In this document: positions 47,461 to 55,868 of the stretch, piece after piece
Layout of the letters: every line of letters starts with the position of its first letter
Position numbering within the stretch: the stretch's first letter is position 1
DNA from: DATBVX01 sp963705495
Lineage (GTDB): Bacteria > Pseudomonadota > Gammaproteobacteria > Steroidobacterales > Steroidobacteraceae
NCBI GenBank assembly: GCA_963705495.1
Contig: CAVPJQ010000026.1
Coordinates: 1-64,000 of the forward strand
DNA length: 64,000 nucleotides
Reading direction: 5' to 3'
Made by a program: the position numbers and the translations under genes
The notes under the pieces: generated by a model
Told to the model about the DNA's origin: nothing
The model's input: only the letters and a program-made list of their open reading frames with translations
Database searches by the model: none

Positions 47461-48272
47461 GGAGGATCGCCGCCATCCAGATGACATCAGGTCCGGAAGT
47501 GGCGCAGAACCTGGCCACGGCCGGACGGCTGCTCGAGGACGCTGCTGCCCAAGGGGCCGCGCTCGCAGGCCTGCCTGAGAATTTCGCCATCATGGGACGG
47601 AGCGAAGCGGACAAGCTCGCGGTCTCCGAGGTCGATGGCGATGGACCGATTCAGCAATTTCTCGCCTCCACCGCGCGACGCCTCAAGCTGTGGATCATCG
47701 GTGGGACGATCCCGGTGCGCGCCGGTTCTGACGGGCGAGTTGCGGCCGCGTGCCTCGTCTACGATGAGCGCGGTGAGCGCCGCGCACGTTACGACAAGAT
47801 TCATCTGTTCGACGTCAAGGTGCCGGACAAGGCCGAGGAATATCGGGAGTCCGCGACCATCGTGCATGGCCGCGAGCCGGTGGTGATCGATTCCCCCGTG
47901 GGAAAGCTCGGACTTGCCGTCTGCTACGATGTGCGCTTCCCGGAATTGTTCAGAAAGATGTCGGCCGCGGGCGCGCAAGTGTTCAGCCTGCCCTCGGCGT
48001 TCACTGCACCAACCGGCCGCGCCCACTGGGAAACCTTGCTTCGTGCCCGCGCCATCGAAAACCTGTGTTTCCTGCTGGCACCGGCGCAAGCCGGTGTACA
48101 TGTGAACGGGCGCGAGACCTATGGAGACACGATGATCGTGGACTATTGGGGACGGATATTGGCGCGCCTGCCGCGCGGCGCGGGTGTTGTCACCGCCGAA
48201 CTCGATCCCGAGCGGCAAGTGGAAGTGCGCCGCTCGTTCCCGGCGCTCGAGCATCGCATCTTCACGAGCTGA
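47457..48272 (+). CDS. Nitrilase-superfamily amidase (Nit1/omega-amidase-like)
   Basis: A 271-residue carbon-nitrogen hydrolase with the catalytic triad Glu41 (LPENF), Lys114 (YDKIHLFDV) and Cys156 (AVCYDVRFPEL). The IHLFDV and RFPELFR segments place it with the Nit1-type deaminated-glutathione amidases, a metabolite-repair enzyme. The omega-amidase alternative cannot be excluded. The gene commonly sits between yhdP and tldD in this lineage. The ATG overlaps the yhdP stop. Confidence 0.9.
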   Translation: MRRIAAIQMTSGPEVAQNLATAGRLLEDAAAQGAALAGLPENFAIMGRSEADKLAVSEVDGDGPIQQFLASTARRLKLWIIGGTIPVRAGSDGRVAAACLVYDERGERRARYDKIHLFDVKVPDKAEEYRESATIVHGREPVVIDSPVGKLGLAVCYDVRFPELFRKMSAAGAQVFSLPSAFTAPTGRAHWETLLRARAIENLCFLLAPAQAGVHVNGRETYGDTMIVDYWGRILARLPRGAGVVTAELDPERQVEVRRSFPALEHRIFTS

Positions 48273-48283
48273 TCGATCCCGCA

Positions 48284-49735
48284 ATGATGAAACCCGCCAG
48301 CGAAAATCCTCTCGTTATCGCCCGTGATTCCCTGCTTGCGCCGTCAGGCCTCGACGAGGGTCGTCTGACGCGCGTGCTCGGCTCACTCATGGGCCACGCG
48401 ATCGATAACGCGGACCTGTACTTTCAGTTATCACGCGAAGAGTCGTGGGCGCTCGAGGACAGCATCGTCAAGGATGGCAGCCACAGCGTAGAACAAGGTG
48501 TTGGCGTGCGAGCCATGAGCGGCGAGAAGACCGGCTTCGCGTATTCAGACGAGATCATTCTGCCGGCGCTGGAAGAAGCCTCGCGTGCGGCACGCGCGAT
48601 CGCCCGTCAGGGCGATCCCAGGGCGGTTCAGGCGTGGACGCCGCGCGCCGGACATCGCTTGTATCTGCCGATCGATCCGCTGGTGACGATGACCGATGCA
48701 GACAAGGTCAGCCTGCTGGAGCGCATCGATGCGGAGACCCGCCGCATGGATCCGCGCATCGTGCAGGTCATGGCATCGCTCAACGGGCTGCACGAAGTCG
48801 TACTGGTGATGACGAGCGACGGCGTCATGGCGGCAGACGTCAGGCCGCTGGTCCGCATCAACGTGTCGGTGATTGCCGAGCAGAACGGTCGGCGTGAGCA
48901 GGGGTTCAGTGGCGGCGGCGGGCGCTTTGGTCTCAACGAGATCACTCTGGAGCGCTGCATCGGCCACGCCCGCGAGGCCGTCCGCCAGGCGCTGGTGAAT
49001 CTCGAGGCAGTTTCGGCGCCAGCGGGCACGATGCCGGTCGTGTTGGGACCGGGTTGGCCGGGCGTGCTGCTGCACGAGGCGATCGGCCACGGCCTGGAAG
49101 GCGACTTCAACCGCAAGGGCACCTCGGCATTCACGAATCGTATCGGGCAACGCGTGGCGTCCGAGTTGTGCACTGTCGTGGACGATGGAACGCTGGCTGC
49201 GCGGCGTGGTTCGCTCAACATCGACGATGAGGGCACGCCCACCCGATGCACGACGCTGATCGAGAAAGGCGTGCTCAGGGGCTACCTGCAGGACAAGCTC
49301 AACGCGCGCCTCATGGGAATGCAGCCGACGGGCAACGGCCGACGTGAGTCCTTTGCGCATGTCGTGATGCCGCGCATGACGAATACCTACATGCTTGCCG
49401 GTCCTCACGATCCCGATGAGATCATCCGCTCGGTGAAGAAGGGCCTGTACGCAGTCAACTTCGGTGGTGGCCAGGTCGACATTACCTCGGGCAAGTTCGT
49501 TTTCTCCGCGAGCGAGGCCTACCTGATCGAGGATGGCAAAGTGACCGCGCCGGTCAAGGGGGCAACGCTCATCGGTAACGGCCCCGACGTGCTCACGCGC
49601 GTCAGCATGGTGGGAAACGATCTCGAGCTCGATGAAGGCGTGGGCGTGTGCGGAAAAGAAGGTCAGAACGTGCCGGTCGGCGTCGGACAGCCGACGCTCA
49701 AGGTCGATGCGCTTACGGTGGGCGGCACGAGCTGA
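48284..49735 (+). CDS. tldD: Metalloprotease TldD
   Basis: A 483-residue TldD, partner of PmbA/TldE in a cytosolic heterodimeric zinc protease that degrades unfolded peptides and matures some RiPPs and CcdA. The zinc motif HEAIGHGLEGD is intact at His264-Glu265-His269. The C-terminal part has RMTNTYMLAG and LYAVNFGGGQVDITSG with the third ligand region. Two adjacent ATGs (48284, 48287) open the frame. pmbA lies 7 kb downstream, beyond the accessory block. Confidence 0.95.
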   Translation: MMKPASENPLVIARDSLLAPSGLDEGRLTRVLGSLMGHAIDNADLYFQLSREESWALEDSIVKDGSHSVEQGVGVRAMSGEKTGFAYSDEIILPALEEASRAARAIARQGDPRAVQAWTPRAGHRLYLPIDPLVTMTDADKVSLLERIDAETRRMDPRIVQVMASLNGLHEVVLVMTSDGVMAADVRPLVRINVSVIAEQNGRREQGFSGGGGRFGLNEITLERCIGHAREAVRQALVNLEAVSAPAGTMPVVLGPGWPGVLLHEAIGHGLEGDFNRKGTSAFTNRIGQRVASELCTVVDDGTLAARRGSLNIDDEGTPTRCTTLIEKGVLRGYLQDKLNARLMGMQPTGNGRRESFAHVVMPRMTNTYMLAGPHDPDEIIRSVKKGLYAVNFGGGQVDITSGKFVFSASEAYLIEDGKVTAPVKGATLIGNGPDVLTRVSMVGNDLELDEGVGVCGKEGQNVPVGVGQPTLKVDALTVGGTS

Positions 49736-49782
49736 TCGAACGGGCGGCGCTCCGAGCGCTACGGCCCTGCCTCTTGCAATCG

Positions 49783-49804
49783 GTTTCCACATTTCTGTGG
49801 AAAC
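49783..49804. promoter_or_regulatory. Perfect 9-bp inverted repeat upstream of the secreted cassette
   Basis: GTTTCCACA and TGTGGAAAC enclose a four-base loop. A -10-like TAAAAT follows at 49812-49817 without a good -35. The element could be an operator overlapping the cassette promoter or a 3' hairpin of tldD, whose stop is 48 bases upstream. The rest of the 266-base gap to the next start (50002) shows nothing else I can support. Confidence 0.45.
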
Positions 49805-50001
49805 TCACTCCTAAAATTCCTAGCTGCGTCCACCGCTGAGCGCGAAACTTGCTCGCGCGGAAGGACATCGACCGTCCGTGTCAGGTGCAGGATGCACGCC
49901 GCCGCCCTCGGACAGGGCCCTTGCTGCAGCAACGGCCCGACCGAGGGGCGATTGGCGGTACGCAGCCGCCTGGTGATCAGGGAAAGGGAGGTGCAGATAC
50001 C

Positions 50002-50910
50002 ATGGCCAGCGAACACACGCGACGTTCCTCACCCACGAATACAGATCGGCGCAACGGCTCGATTCGCCGCGGGTTGCGGCTCTTCGGTGTCCTGCTCCTC
50101 GCAGCTGTGCAGTTCGGCGCGTTCTTTGGCTCAGTGCAAGCCGCCAGGTTCGACGAGAAGGTCAAGGCGCCGCCTCCGCCAAGCAATGCGGAACTGAAGG
50201 CAGTGATCCGCGATTACTTCGATACGTACGCGCGGGTCAATGCGAAGTCGCCCGCGGGGATCGTGAAGGATCAGAGCGCCCATTCGAAGTGGTTCGACAC
50301 AAAGTGGCGTCTCGGTGCGGCAATGGAGACCTGGAAGGCTCCAGTCGACCTCGCTGAATACGGAGTGACGCCAAAAGGCGATGGCTCGTATTCGATAGAT
50401 GTCGTGAATTTCCCGCAGTGGGATCCTTTGGACGCTCGGCTCACCGAGCTCCTTGATCCGAACTTGTTCGAATCTCATTCAGTGGAGCTGAAGCAGCGTG
50501 GCTTTCGTGACTCGGATGTCGCGGCGATGAAAGCCTACATAGCTACCATGGATCGTCCCGAGCGACTCGCCTCAGCCGCGAACATTCCGCTTGTCGAGAG
50601 CTTCGCAGCTCAGGTCAATTCATACACGCTTAGCAAGCACAAGATGGACAAGTCGCAGGTTCAGGCGTTCGTGTATCAAGGAACGCGCAATTCATCTGAA
50701 GCCACGAGGCAATGGGCGTTGGGTCTGCTGGCCGTTCTGGATCGCCAGCGTCAGCGAATACTCGATTCTTATTTCATGGAGCGACAGGGTGTCATGGCAA
50801 TGCGCCCTTCTGACCCTGAATCGTCCGATCACGAACTAGAGCCGTTCGTGTCGGGTGACTACCTGCGCCTGCTGGAAGCGGAGAAGGAGAAAATGGAGGT
50901 ACGACCATGA
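50002..50910 (+). CDS. Secreted or membrane-anchored unknown, cassette gene 1
   Basis: A 302-residue protein from the ATG at 50002, with GGGAGGTG upstream; the frame is open earlier but has no ribosome site. After a polar, basic start a hydrophobic segment (LFGVLLLAAVQFGAFFGSVQA, about residues 28-48) acts as signal peptide or anchor. The exported part is mostly helical, with VIRDYFDTYARVNAKSPAGIVKDQSAHSKWF near residue 70 and RQWALGLLAVLDRQRQRILDSYF near 240, and has a charged C-terminal coil (LEAEKEKMEV). I recognise no family. It overlaps the next gene by four bases (ATGA), so the two products are probably made in linked amounts. Confidence 0.65.
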   Translation: MASEHTRRSSPTNTDRRNGSIRRGLRLFGVLLLAAVQFGAFFGSVQAARFDEKVKAPPPPSNAELKAVIRDYFDTYARVNAKSPAGIVKDQSAHSKWFDTKWRLGAAMETWKAPVDLAEYGVTPKGDGSYSIDVVNFPQWDPLDARLTELLDPNLFESHSVELKQRGFRDSDVAAMKAYIATMDRPERLASAANIPLVESFAAQVNSYTLSKHKMDKSQVQAFVYQGTRNSSEATRQWALGLLAVLDRQRQRILDSYFMERQGVMAMRPSDPESSDHELEPFVSGDYLRLLEAEKEKMEVRP

Positions 50911-51473
50911 TCCGGGCGACGGTTTACACGGCGGTTCTGTCCCTAACGTCGAGTGTTACGGCAAACGCAGCCTTGACGGTCAATGCCACACCCACGCCGC
51001 CGCATCAGGTGGGCGTGACGAACCAAGTGCAAGTCGGCTTGGTCGTGCGAGGGGAGACATCTGAACGGGTGCTCAGTGTCGGTGGCGGCTACACGCTTAT
51101 CTGCGAGGGCCAGACGAATGGCGCCATCGAAGCTGAGAACGGTGCCAGCCAGGCCAATGTCCTGGTTCGCGGGATAGTGCTGACCGTAACCGTGCCTGCG
51201 GTTGTACCGACCCAGTATGTCATTCAGGGTTGGAATTCCTGGCAGCCAGGCTCAACGCATCAATGTCAGTTCAAGTATCGGGGTCGCGCTACGGAAGCTG
51301 TTTCGGGCTTGACGGGCACTGGCTTCGGTTTCTCCTTCGGTCTCACATCGGGGGGTACTGAAAGTACTCAGGCCGACACTCGGCAGTTCGTCATGATGAA
51401 GCCACTGCCACCACCTCCGCCGCCCCCTGGCGGCGGGCTGCCATGCCCGTCGTGCACCTGCACCCCTCCATGA
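50907..51473 (+). CDS. Secreted protein with Pro/Cys tail, cassette gene 2
   Basis: A 188-residue protein with a signal peptide (MIRATVYTAVLSLTSSVTANA, then ALTV). The mature body is rich in Val, Thr and Gly and looks like one beta-sandwich domain, with two cysteines (LICEG, HQCQF) placed for a disulphide. It ends in a run of seven prolines, three glycines and the Cys-rich tail PCPSCTCTPP. Such tails can act in cross-linking, metal binding or surface attachment. No family is recognised. Translationally coupled to gene 1; 21 bases before gene 3. Confidence 0.65.
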   Translation: MIRATVYTAVLSLTSSVTANAALTVNATPTPPHQVGVTNQVQVGLVVRGETSERVLSVGGGYTLICEGQTNGAIEAENGASQANVLVRGIVLTVTVPAVVPTQYVIQGWNSWQPGSTHQCQFKYRGRATEAVSGLTGTGFGFSFGLTSGGTESTQADTRQFVMMKPLPPPPPPPGGGLPCPSCTCTPP

Positions 51474-51494
51474 TCGGTCCAGGGAGGACCACAC

Positions 51495-52118
51495 ATGAAC
51501 CGCTTCTCCTGTTCGCGCATCAGGGCCGCATTCGTCCTGTCCATCGTCCTGCCTTGTGCCAACGCGTGGGCAACCTGTAGTCCGATTGTCGTGGACGTCG
51601 GCAGAAACGGGATCGAGCTTGGCGCTGCTGGCGTCGGGGTTTACTTCGATGTCGACAACAACGGGATTCCCAATCACGTCCAGTGGGTGAGGCCGGGCGG
51701 CGACGAAGCCTTCCTGGCGCTCGATCGCAATGGCAATGGCATCGTCGACAATGGCGGTGAGCTCTTCGGAGTAGGAACGCCCCTGTTCTTCGCAGGTACC
51801 AACGCACCCAACGGTTTCGTCGGGCTCGCGCAGTACGACTCGATCGCGCTGGGCGGGAACGACGATGGTTACATCACGAAGGACGACGCGATCTGGTCGG
51901 CACTGCGACTGTGGCGCGATATCAATGCCGACGGGATATCGACACGTGATGAGATGCTCACGCCGGAGCGCCTGGGGATCACGTCCTTCGAGACCATCCC
52001 GAAATTCGGCAAGCGTTACGACCCTGCGGGAAACATCCTGCCCTATTGGGCTTGGGCCGCGACCACGGGTCGGCCGAAGAGGGCGGTGATGGTCGACGTG
52101 TTTTTCCTGGAGATATAG
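51495..52118 (+). CDS. Secreted calcium-loop protein, cassette gene 3
   Basis: A 207-residue protein with a signal peptide (FVLSIVLPCANAWA, then TCSP). The body resembles, as a stand-alone unit, the domain seen next to RTX repeats in large secreted toxins and FrpC-like proteins: PIVVDVGRNGIEL, YFDVDNNGIPNH, VLDRNGNG-like ALDRNGNGIVDNGGELFG, then NDDGYITKDDAIWSALRLW and DINADGISTRDEM. Four Asp-rich loops have calcium-binding spacing. No RTX nonapeptides or toxin part are attached. AGGGAGG lies seven bases before the ATG. It may be the calcium-dependent partner of genes 1 and 2. Confidence 0.75.
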   Translation: MNRFSCSRIRAAFVLSIVLPCANAWATCSPIVVDVGRNGIELGAAGVGVYFDVDNNGIPNHVQWVRPGGDEAFLALDRNGNGIVDNGGELFGVGTPLFFAGTNAPNGFVGLAQYDSIALGGNDDGYITKDDAIWSALRLWRDINADGISTRDEMLTPERLGITSFETIPKFGKRYDPAGNILPYWAWAATTGRPKRAVMVDVFFLEI

Positions 52119-52221
52119 CTGGACAGCATTTGTCATATCCTCGCGGGTGCGTGATCGCTATCGCAGCGGCGCGCGCCCGTTTGACTATTTTCCCGCCCGC
52201 GTGAACGTCAGCACACCCTGT

Positions 52222-52260
52222 TGACAGATTCGCCTCTAAGGTTCGAAGCGAAATCTGTCA
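52222..52260. promoter_or_regulatory. Long imperfect inverted repeat overlapping TTGACA
   Basis: TGACAGATT-CGC (52222-52233) pairs with GCG-AATCTGTCA (52248-52260), 12 pairs with one bulged A and a 14-base loop. It overlaps the perfect -35 hexamer TTGACA at 52221-52226, although no acceptable -10 stands 16-18 bases on. It lies 104 bases after the cassette and 17 before the 60-residue ORF, so it is either the cassette's 3' hairpin without T-run, or an operator or leader structure for the small gene. Confidence 0.5.
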
Positions 52261-52276
52261 CCTGGGTGGTACGACG

Positions 52277-52459
52277 ATGACGCCGAATCCCTCGATGACC
52301 GGCTCGTTCAAAATGACGCTGCCGACCGATCTGCTGAATGCACTGCAGGCAACGCCTGTGGAAAATCCCGGCAAGGACCTGGATCTGAAGGGCCTGAAGC
52401 CCTCCTTCATGGAGCGGGTGTTCGGGCTGTTCTCGGGGTCCTCGCGCCGCCGCCGCTGA
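52277..52459 (+). CDS. Possible 60-residue small protein
   Basis: An ATG-started frame of 60 codons with the strongly CTG/GGC-biased usage of the neighbouring genes. The product is MTPNPSMTGSFKMTLPTDLL... with a hydrophobic C-terminal helix (SFMERVFGLFSG) and an RRRR end. It could be a small membrane-associated or nucleic-acid-binding peptide. No homologue comes to mind and the ribosome site is poor. The 223 bases after it contain no feature I can support; a 53-codon frame at 52467 is weaker still. Confidence 0.45.
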   Translation: MTPNPSMTGSFKMTLPTDLLNALQATPVENPGKDLDLKGLKPSFMERVFGLFSGSSRRRR

Positions 52460-52682
52460 GACCAGAATGTCCCGCAAGTCGCAGCCGATCCTGCCTGGTT
52501 CGCGAAACCCCGCAAAGCGAGCCGGCAGCGCTGCCCCGGCCAACCGCACGCCTCTACAGGGGCACGGCTCCACGCCTCGCTATCCAGCCCGTCTGTGGGG
52601 CGCCCGCGGCAGCTGCCTCTGCCGCTAACGCACACGCTCCGAGTTGTTTATTCGTTGCTGACGATTGACTACGATTGCGGTC

Positions 52683-52931
52683 ATGGAGAACCGCGTCGTT
52701 AGACTCTCGAGGCCGCTATACGAGGCGCTGCCGTATCTCTACATTGGTGCGGGAATCGGTGCGGCAGCAGGCTCGTATTTCATCGCGCGCCATCCCTGGT
52801 CAGACATCCTCCTGGTGCTCGCCGTGCTGTGCGTGCTGGGAGGCCTCGTCGTGCTTCTGAAGCGGCGCGATTATCGCGCTAAGCGTGGCGAGTACCGGGG
52901 CACTCCGCTCGACGAGAATTCGCTGCGGTGA
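52683..52931 (+). CDS. Small two-helix membrane protein
   Basis: An 82-residue protein from the ATG at 52683 with two hydrophobic segments, LPYLYIGAGIGAAAGSYFIA and ILLVLAVLCVLGGLVVLL, then a basic cytosolic tail (KRRDYRAKRGEYRG). The short loop between the helices (RHPWSD) suggests a hairpin in the inner membrane. Function unknown. It converges on the ATPase-FHA gene with 27 bases between, where GGGCC-GTC-GGCCC could serve as a small shared terminator. Confidence 0.6.
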   Translation: MENRVVRLSRPLYEALPYLYIGAGIGAAAGSYFIARHPWSDILLVLAVLCVLGGLVVLLKRRDYRAKRGEYRGTPLDENSLR

Positions 52932-52958
52932 GACTCGGGCCGTCGGCCCGCTCAATCA

Positions 52959-54203
52959 CTATTCCCCCCAGGCCTGCTCACCCGCTGTAGCGGGGACGTC
53001 AACGGGCTCGGATTCCTGGCGCTGCTGCTTGTGCGCGCGCTCGTCGATGTACGTGATCTCGTGCTTGCCGATCTGCACGACGTCTCCATCGTTGAGATTG
53101 TGCTTACGGACACGCTTGCCCTTCACGTAGATTCCGTTCGTGCTGTTGAGATCCTCGATCACGCAACTCTCTGGCGTGGTGATGATCTGGCAGTGATGCC
53201 TGCTGATGAACTTACTGTCGATCGGCAGATCGTTGTCCCTGGTCCGGCCGATGATCACACGGCCCGGTCTCAGCAGCCGCTCCAGCACTGTCTGGCCCTC
53301 GAAACCGATCAGGACGCGCGCGACATGGGCCGATGAGTCGCTGCTCTGCACCGCTTCGACGGTGGGCACCAGCACGCGGTGGCTGCGTGCGGAATACTCG
53401 CCCCACTGCAGTTCGCGAATCGCGGTTTCGATTTCCGGAGGATCCACGTGGTCCTTGTCCAGCGCATAGGCGGCCATCATTGCGGTGTCGCACACCGTGT
53501 TGATGAGCCGGGGGATTCCACCCGTATAGCGGTAGATCAACGGCAGGCAGTCATCACTGAAGATCTGGCGCCCCTGTGAGCCGGAAACCTCGAGGCGGTG
53601 CTGAATGTAAGCACGCGTGTCCACCTTCGACAGAGGCGTCAGATGAAAGCGCAGCCGGATGCGCTGAGCGAGCTGGACCAGTTCCGGGGAGCTCAGCTTA
53701 TCGTTGAGCTCCGGCTGGCCCGCAAGGATGATCCTTAGCACCTTCTCCTTGGTGGTTTCGATGCCTGATAGCAGCCGGACCTCCTCGAGTACCTTGTGGG
53801 TCAGGTTCTGCGCCTCGTCGATGATCAGGAGCACCTTGCGGTTGTTGGCGTATTGCTCGATCAGGAAATTGTTGAGCGTGCTCAGCACCTCGGCCTTCTT
53901 CATCTTGAAGGGCGAGAAGCCGAACTGCACCAGCACCGCTTGCAGGAATTCGGTGGCAGAGAGCTGCGTCTGGTTGATCTGGGCGACGATCACGTCCTTC
54001 TCCAGCTCGCGCAGGAACGTCTCGATGAGCGTGGTCTTTCCAGAACCGATTTCGCCCGTGATGACGACGAATCCGTCGGTGAACCAGATGGTCGATTCCA
54101 TGTACGCCTTGGCGCGTGCATGGTGTTTGCTCAGATAGAGGAATGCGGGGTCCGGGCTGAGGCGGAACGGCAGCTCATTGAGTTTGAACAGCTCGAGATA
54201 CAT
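52959..54203 (-). CDS. ExeA/GspA-type ATPase fused to a C-terminal FHA domain
   Basis: A 414-residue two-domain protein. Residues 1-265 form an AAA ATPase of the ExeA/GspA type: start MYLELFKLNELPFRLSPDP, Walker A GEIGSGKT (50-57), Walker B LLIIDEAQN (125-133) and sensor RLRFHLTPLS. A linker leads to an FHA domain (about 310-385) with the signature GR...ISRHHC, EDLNSTNGIYVKG and LNDGDVVQIG, which binds phosphothreonine. ExeA proteins remodel peptidoglycan-associated secretion complexes; here the peptidoglycan-binding end is replaced by FHA, pointing to Ser/Thr phospho-regulation. No kinase gene is in the window. It is 61 bases after purK on the same strand. Confidence 0.85.
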   Translation of the reverse strand: MYLELFKLNELPFRLSPDPAFLYLSKHHARAKAYMESTIWFTDGFVVITGEIGSGKTTLIETFLRELEKDVIVAQINQTQLSATEFLQAVLVQFGFSPFKMKKAEVLSTLNNFLIEQYANNRKVLLIIDEAQNLTHKVLEEVRLLSGIETTKEKVLRIILAGQPELNDKLSSPELVQLAQRIRLRFHLTPLSKVDTRAYIQHRLEVSGSQGRQIFSDDCLPLIYRYTGGIPRLINTVCDTAMMAAYALDKDHVDPPEIETAIRELQWGEYSARSHRVLVPTVEAVQSSDSSAHVARVLIGFEGQTVLERLLRPGRVIIGRTRDNDLPIDSKFISRHHCQIITTPESCVIEDLNSTNGIYVKGKRVRKHNLNDGDVVQIGKHEITYIDERAHKQQRQESEPVDVPATAGEQAWGE

Positions 54204-54264
54204 TCTTCACGACCCGGGCGGCACGTCCTCGTGCCAGTCTTGAATCAAGTGTAAGGGAAATCCC

Positions 54265-55365
54265 TCAGTCAGCAGAAATCGGGCGTTCACGCAGCCGCAG
54301 AAGCCGTTTCAGCCGCTGGTCGCGCCGCGCAGCGCTGGATTCCACCACGGTGCAATGGCCAAGCTTGCGCCGCGGACGGGCCTCCTTTCCATAATCGTGG
54401 AAGTGGAGGTTGGGCTCGCTCAACCACAGGGTCCGGTCGGGCAGAGTCCCGACGAAGTTGAGCATGGCGCAATGCCCGGTGGCAGCGGTACTGCCCAATG
54501 GCCAACCGAGAATGGCGCGCAGGTGATTCTCGAACTGGCTGGTGACAGCGCCCTCGATGGTCCAGTGACCGGAATTGTGGACCCGGGGCGCCATTTCATT
54601 CGCCAGCAGACGGCCGCGCACCACGAAAAACTCGATGGCGAGAATCCCGGCATAGTTGAAGTGTCTCAGGACGCTGCGCAGGTGGCGCTCAGCCAGCCTC
54701 TGGAGCGAGCGTTGAACGTACGGCGCGCTCGTGTAGCTGAGAATGCCCTCCACGTGCATGTTCGTCGCGAGAGGGTAGACTCGAATCTCGCCCGTGCGGC
54801 TGCGTGCGCCGATGATCGAAACCTCGCGGCTGAAATCTACCAACGCCTCGTAAATGAGAGCCTGCCCGCCGAGCTCCGACCAGGCGGCCGATCGATCGGC
54901 GTCGTTGCGCAGGACTCTCTGACCCTTGCCGTCGTAGCCCAGCCGGCATGTCTTGAGCACGCCGGGCAGCCCAATCCTGCGCACGGCCCGCGCAAGATCG
55001 GCCGCTGAATCGACGGCGGCGAACGCGGGAGTCGGTATGCGGAGCTGACGGAACAGCTGCTTTTCGCTGAGCCGATCCTGCGAGGCCGCGAGTGCAGCCG
55101 CCGGCGGCAGCACGGCCGTCTGCGCCTCGATGGCAGCCAGGCCTTCCGCCGAGACATTTTCCCAGTCGAACGTGACGACATCGACTTCGCGCGCAAGCTT
55201 CGTCAGCAGTGCGACATCGTTGAGCTCGCCGGTCAGGATCGGCGCAACCTGCGCGGCCGAAGCGTCGGCACTGCGATCGACGAACCGAAACCTGAGCCCC
55301 AGGGGAAAACCGGCCAGGGCCAGCATGCGTCCAAGCTGGCCGGCACCGATGATGCCGATTCTCAT
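54265..55365 (-). CDS. purK: N5-carboxyaminoimidazole ribonucleotide synthase
   Basis: A 366-residue ATP-grasp enzyme that carboxylates AIR with bicarbonate in purine synthesis. The start IGIIGAGQLGRMLALAG is diagnostic; LKTCRLGYDGKGQ and the NEMAPRVHNSGHWTIEG segment that holds the Mg ligands are complete. The ATG overlaps the purE stop (ATGA), so purE and purK form one operon. Confidence 0.95.
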   Translation of the reverse strand: MRIGIIGAGQLGRMLALAGFPLGLRFRFVDRSADASAAQVAPILTGELNDVALLTKLAREVDVVTFDWENVSAEGLAAIEAQTAVLPPAAALAASQDRLSEKQLFRQLRIPTPAFAAVDSAADLARAVRRIGLPGVLKTCRLGYDGKGQRVLRNDADRSAAWSELGGQALIYEALVDFSREVSIIGARSRTGEIRVYPLATNMHVEGILSYTSAPYVQRSLQRLAERHLRSVLRHFNYAGILAIEFFVVRGRLLANEMAPRVHNSGHWTIEGAVTSQFENHLRAILGWPLGSTAATGHCAMLNFVGTLPDRTLWLSEPNLHFHDYGKEARPRRKLGHCTVVESSAARRDQRLKRLLRLRERPISAD

Positions 55366-55868
55366 CCTGCAGGAGCCGTGGAACGGCGGGGATCGCCGGC
55401 TTTGAGCACTTCCTGCGTCTGGGTCTGGCGGAAAGCCTTGAGCGCCTGATCGATCTCGGGATGCTTGTTAGCGAGGATGGCGACGGCCAGGAGTCCCGCA
55501 TTCGTCGCCCCGGCGCTGCCAATCGCGACCGTCGCCACCGGCACTCCCGCTGGCATCTGCACTATCGAGAGCAGGGAGTCGAGACCGCTCAGGGTCTTCG
55601 ACTGGACCGGGACGCCCAGCACCGGAAGAGTGGTTTTTGCGGCTGTCATGCCGGGCAAATGCGCCGCGCCACCGGCGCCGGCGATGATCACTTCAAGGCC
55701 GCGCTGCTGTGCGCTGCTCGCATACTCGAACAGCAGGTCGGGCGTGCGATGCGCGGACACGACACGCACTTCATGTGCTACACCGAACCGCTCGAGAATT
55801 TCCGCTGCCGGACGCATCGTCTCCCAGTCGGAGGAGGAGCCCATGATGATGCCGACCAGCGGTTTCAT
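55362..55868 (-). CDS. purE: N5-CAIR mutase
   Basis: A 168-residue class I PurE that converts N5-CAIR to CAIR. Landmarks are GIIMGSSSDWETM (residues 6-18), VVSAHRTPD and the IAGAGGAAHLPGMTAA loop. The ATG at 55868 begins the conserved part; the frame is open much further upstream but without relation to the family. It is coupled to purK and 50 bases after yjgA on the same strand. Confidence 0.95.
   Translation of the reverse strand: MKPLVGIIMGSSSDWETMRPAAEILERFGVAHEVRVVSAHRTPDLLFEYASSAQQRGLEVIIAGAGGAAHLPGMTAAKTTLPVLGVPVQSKTLSGLDSLLSIVQMPAGVPVATVAIGSAGATNAGLLAVAILANKHPEIDQALKAFRQTQTQEVLKAGDPRRSTAPAG

Noticed and set aside
48545..49792. Leftward 415-codon open frame.
   Set aside because: Antisense to tldD, which is complete and conserved.
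52467..52628. 53-codon ORF after the 60-residue ORF.
   Set aside because: Poor codon bias for this genome, no ribosome site and no hydrophobic or domain pattern; too weak to list as a gene.
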